Part shown: positions 62,634-64,000 of the stretch, piece after piece
Position numbering within the stretch: position 1 is the stretch's first letter
How the letters are laid out: every line of letters starts with the position of its first letter
From: JBNKFV01 sp050289485
Lineage (GTDB): Bacteria; Pseudomonadota; Gammaproteobacteria; Pseudomonadales; Cellvibrionaceae
Direction of reading: 5' to 3'
DNA length: 64,000 bases
Assembly: GCA_050289485.1 (NCBI GenBank)
Contig: JBNKFV010000016.1
Span: forward strand, 1 to 64,000
Translations under genes and position numbers: made by a program
The notes under the pieces: model-generated
Seen by the model: only the letters and a program-made list of their open reading frames with translations
Databases searched by the model: none
What the model was told of the DNA's origin: nothing

Positions 62634-64000
62634 ATGGCCGTAGCGCCACCGAGCACTGTTAGTACATCTGCTGCAATACCTATCCATCAGGCTGAACAAG
62701 AATGGTCATCTTCAAGTGCTGCTTATGCTGCATTATTTGTGATAATCGTTGCTACTTTTATCAACTTTTTCGATGCTACTATATTTGGAATGCTGGCAGA
62801 AAGGATAAAACACAGTTTTGATTTAACTGACGAGCAACTGGGCTTTTTGGGTGGGCCTGCCAATATTATTTTTTATGTATTTGTAGGAATCCCACTAGCA
62901 CGACTCGCCGATATATACCCGCGAAAATATGTACTAGCAGGCGGTATTTCGATCTTAGGTATTGTCACTGCATTAGGTGGGCTGGCACAAAACTTTTGGC
63001 AATTTGTCAGTACGCGAATGTTTGTTGGCGCTGGCGCTTCTGCTCATGCGCCGGCGTCTTACTCTCTGTTGGCCGATGCATTTCCACCCGAAAAAATTAC
63101 CCGTGCATTTGGGTTGCTACAGCTGGGCTTTATTGGCGGCACCACACTGGGCATATATTTTGGTGGAAAAATGATTGGGCTCGTCAATGACTGGCCCACG
63201 GTTGAATGGATGGGGCTACAAATATACAACTGGCAATGGATTTTACTATTTATTGGCCTGCCGGGATTAGTCATTGGCTTTGTATTTTTGTTTATTCATG
63301 AGCCCGTACGCCGTGCACCACCTGCCAGCGACGGTTTAATCAACGACATCCCTCAAGATGCTCCACTTGGCCGCAGACTGCTCACATTTATGGGGCTGGA
63401 TGCACTAAAAGCTATTCACGCAAAGCGTTACGTGTATTACCCACTCTTTTCTGGCTTGGCGCTTAGTGCGGTAGAAACCCAAGGCATGGCCTTCTGGCGC
63501 ACACCCTTTATGATCCGCACTTTTGGCTGGAGCGAACAACGAATGGGTGAAATTATGGCGCCAATGCTGTTGGTCGCTTCACTACTGGGAATTTTTCTGG
63601 GAAGTATTTTTGTAGAGTGGCTGGCCAAACGCTATAAAGACGCCAACGTACGCGCGGCTACCATACTCTTTGCTGGCGTGACGGTGTTTTCTATTACGGC
63701 ACCGTTAATGCCTACCGCTGAACTGGCGTTAGGGGCTATGTCTTGCGCATTAATGTTTGGCATGGCCGGTGCGGTGCCACAAAATGCTGCCATTCAACGG
63801 GTAGCCCCACAGAAAATGCGCGGACAGGTTACCGCCGTTTATTTGTTTATGTTTACCTTTTTTGGTGCCATGGGCAGTCTGGTTATTGGTACCGTGGCCC
63901 AACGTATTGTCGGTGACCCACAAGACTTGTGGCTTGCCTTGGTATTAACAGCCGGCGTACTGCTACCTACCGCAACCTACTTTATGTATAAGGGTATTAA
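62634..64000 (+). CDS. MFS transporter, partial (Spinster-like), continues past window end
   Basis: Open from the ATG at 62634 (GAGGGG upstream) to the last base, 455 codons without a stop, so the 3' end is missing. TM1 is ALFVIIVATFINFFDATIFG. The loop A motif is PLARLADIYPRKYVLAGG, and LTDEQLGFLGGPANIIFYV lies between TM1 and TM2, a pattern of the Spinster/GudP-like MFS groups. A hydrophilic loop (about 225-262) separates the halves. Substrate unknown; separate from copAB by a terminator. Confidence 0.85.
   Translation, partial: MAVAPPSTVSTSAAIPIHQAEQEWSSSSAAYAALFVIIVATFINFFDATIFGMLAERIKHSFDLTDEQLGFLGGPANIIFYVFVGIPLARLADIYPRKYVLAGGISILGIVTALGGLAQNFWQFVSTRMFVGAGASAHAPASYSLLADAFPPEKITRAFGLLQLGFIGGTTLGIYFGGKMIGLVNDWPTVEWMGLQIYNWQWILLFIGLPGLVIGFVFLFIHEPVRRAPPASDGLINDIPQDAPLGRRLLTFMGLDALKAIHAKRYVYYPLFSGLALSAVETQGMAFWRTPFMIRTFGWSEQRMGEIMAPMLLVASLLGIFLGSIFVEWLAKRYKDANVRAATILFAGVTVFSITAPLMPTAELALGAMSCALMFGMAGAVPQNAAIQRVAPQKMRGQVTAVYLFMFTFFGAMGSLVIGTVAQRIVGDPQDLWLALVLTAGVLLPTATYFMYKGI

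Noticed and set aside
1..64000. CRISPR arrays, tRNA and rRNA genes
   Set aside because: No regularly spaced direct repeats, no T-loop (GGTTCRA) with cloverleaf context, and no rRNA sequence were recognised on either strand.

Overview
The window looks like chromosomal DNA of a marine-type gammaproteobacterium (order Cellvibrionales/Pseudomonadales or a close relative). The basis is conserved gene neighbourhoods rather than any taxonomic marker: nadK divergent from a DUF1853 gene, yejABEF, gloB–methyltransferase–rnhA–dnaQ (the order seen in E. coli around yafS), xthA, prc, nfuA and purEK. No rRNA, tRNA or CRISPR array was found.

Region by region. 0–9.5 kb: an inverted-repeat element, NAD kinase, a DUF1853 protein, the YejABEF peptide/microcin C-type ABC importer, and an HDOD signalling protein. 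9.5–20.5 kb: housekeeping genes (MltD, GloB, a GST, a methyltransferase, RNase HI, DnaQ, a coiled-coil protein, a D-cysteine desulfhydrase-like enzyme, a double cNMP-rhodanese protein, NfuA). Two copies of a structured intergenic repeat sit exactly at the 3' ends of dnaQ and the desulfhydrase gene, and a 29-codon acidic ORF with a strong ribosome binding site lies after dnaQ. 20.5–29 kb: exonuclease III, tail-specific protease, an ECF sigma/ZAS anti-sigma pair, a GDT1-type Mn2+ exporter under a yybP-ykoY riboswitch, a HipBA toxin–antitoxin locus and a DUF945 protein.

29.2–40.6 kb is an aromatic catabolic cluster under apparent MarR control. It encodes a fused salicylyl/anthraniloyl-CoA-type hydroxylase–old yellow enzyme, a 4HBT thioesterase, a nitrilase, a gentisate-1,2-dioxygenase-family cupin, an FAH-family hydrolase and a maleate isomerase. 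A BNR propeller protein, a VOC protein and a group D flavin monooxygenase follow. The enzyme set predicts CoA-ester hydroxylation, thioester release, ring cleavage, and a maleylpyruvate → maleate → fumarate lower route. Two divergent promoters carry paired TTTAAG[C/T]TTAAA operators, each pair spaced 39 bp centre to centre. The real substrate is unknown, and no CoA ligase or flavin reductase is present in the window.

40.7–50.4 kb: purEK, a decayed LysR (NhaR-like) gene, then a Dcm–Vsr–MvaI/BcnI-family restriction module. Next comes a gene-poor accessory patch with a near-consensus LexA box over a perfect -10 element, two uncharacterised proteins, an NlpC/P60 lipoprotein and an MFS transporter. 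50.6–64 kb: type II NADH dehydrogenase, sulfide:quinone reductase, a MarR–EmrAB efflux operon, Dps, an orphan tyrosine recombinase, a copper-resistance operon (small Cys/His/Met-rich protein, CopA, CopB) and an MFS gene cut by the window end. Start codons were re-chosen in many genes from family alignment memory and ribosome binding sites; all functional calls rest on motif recognition without database searches.
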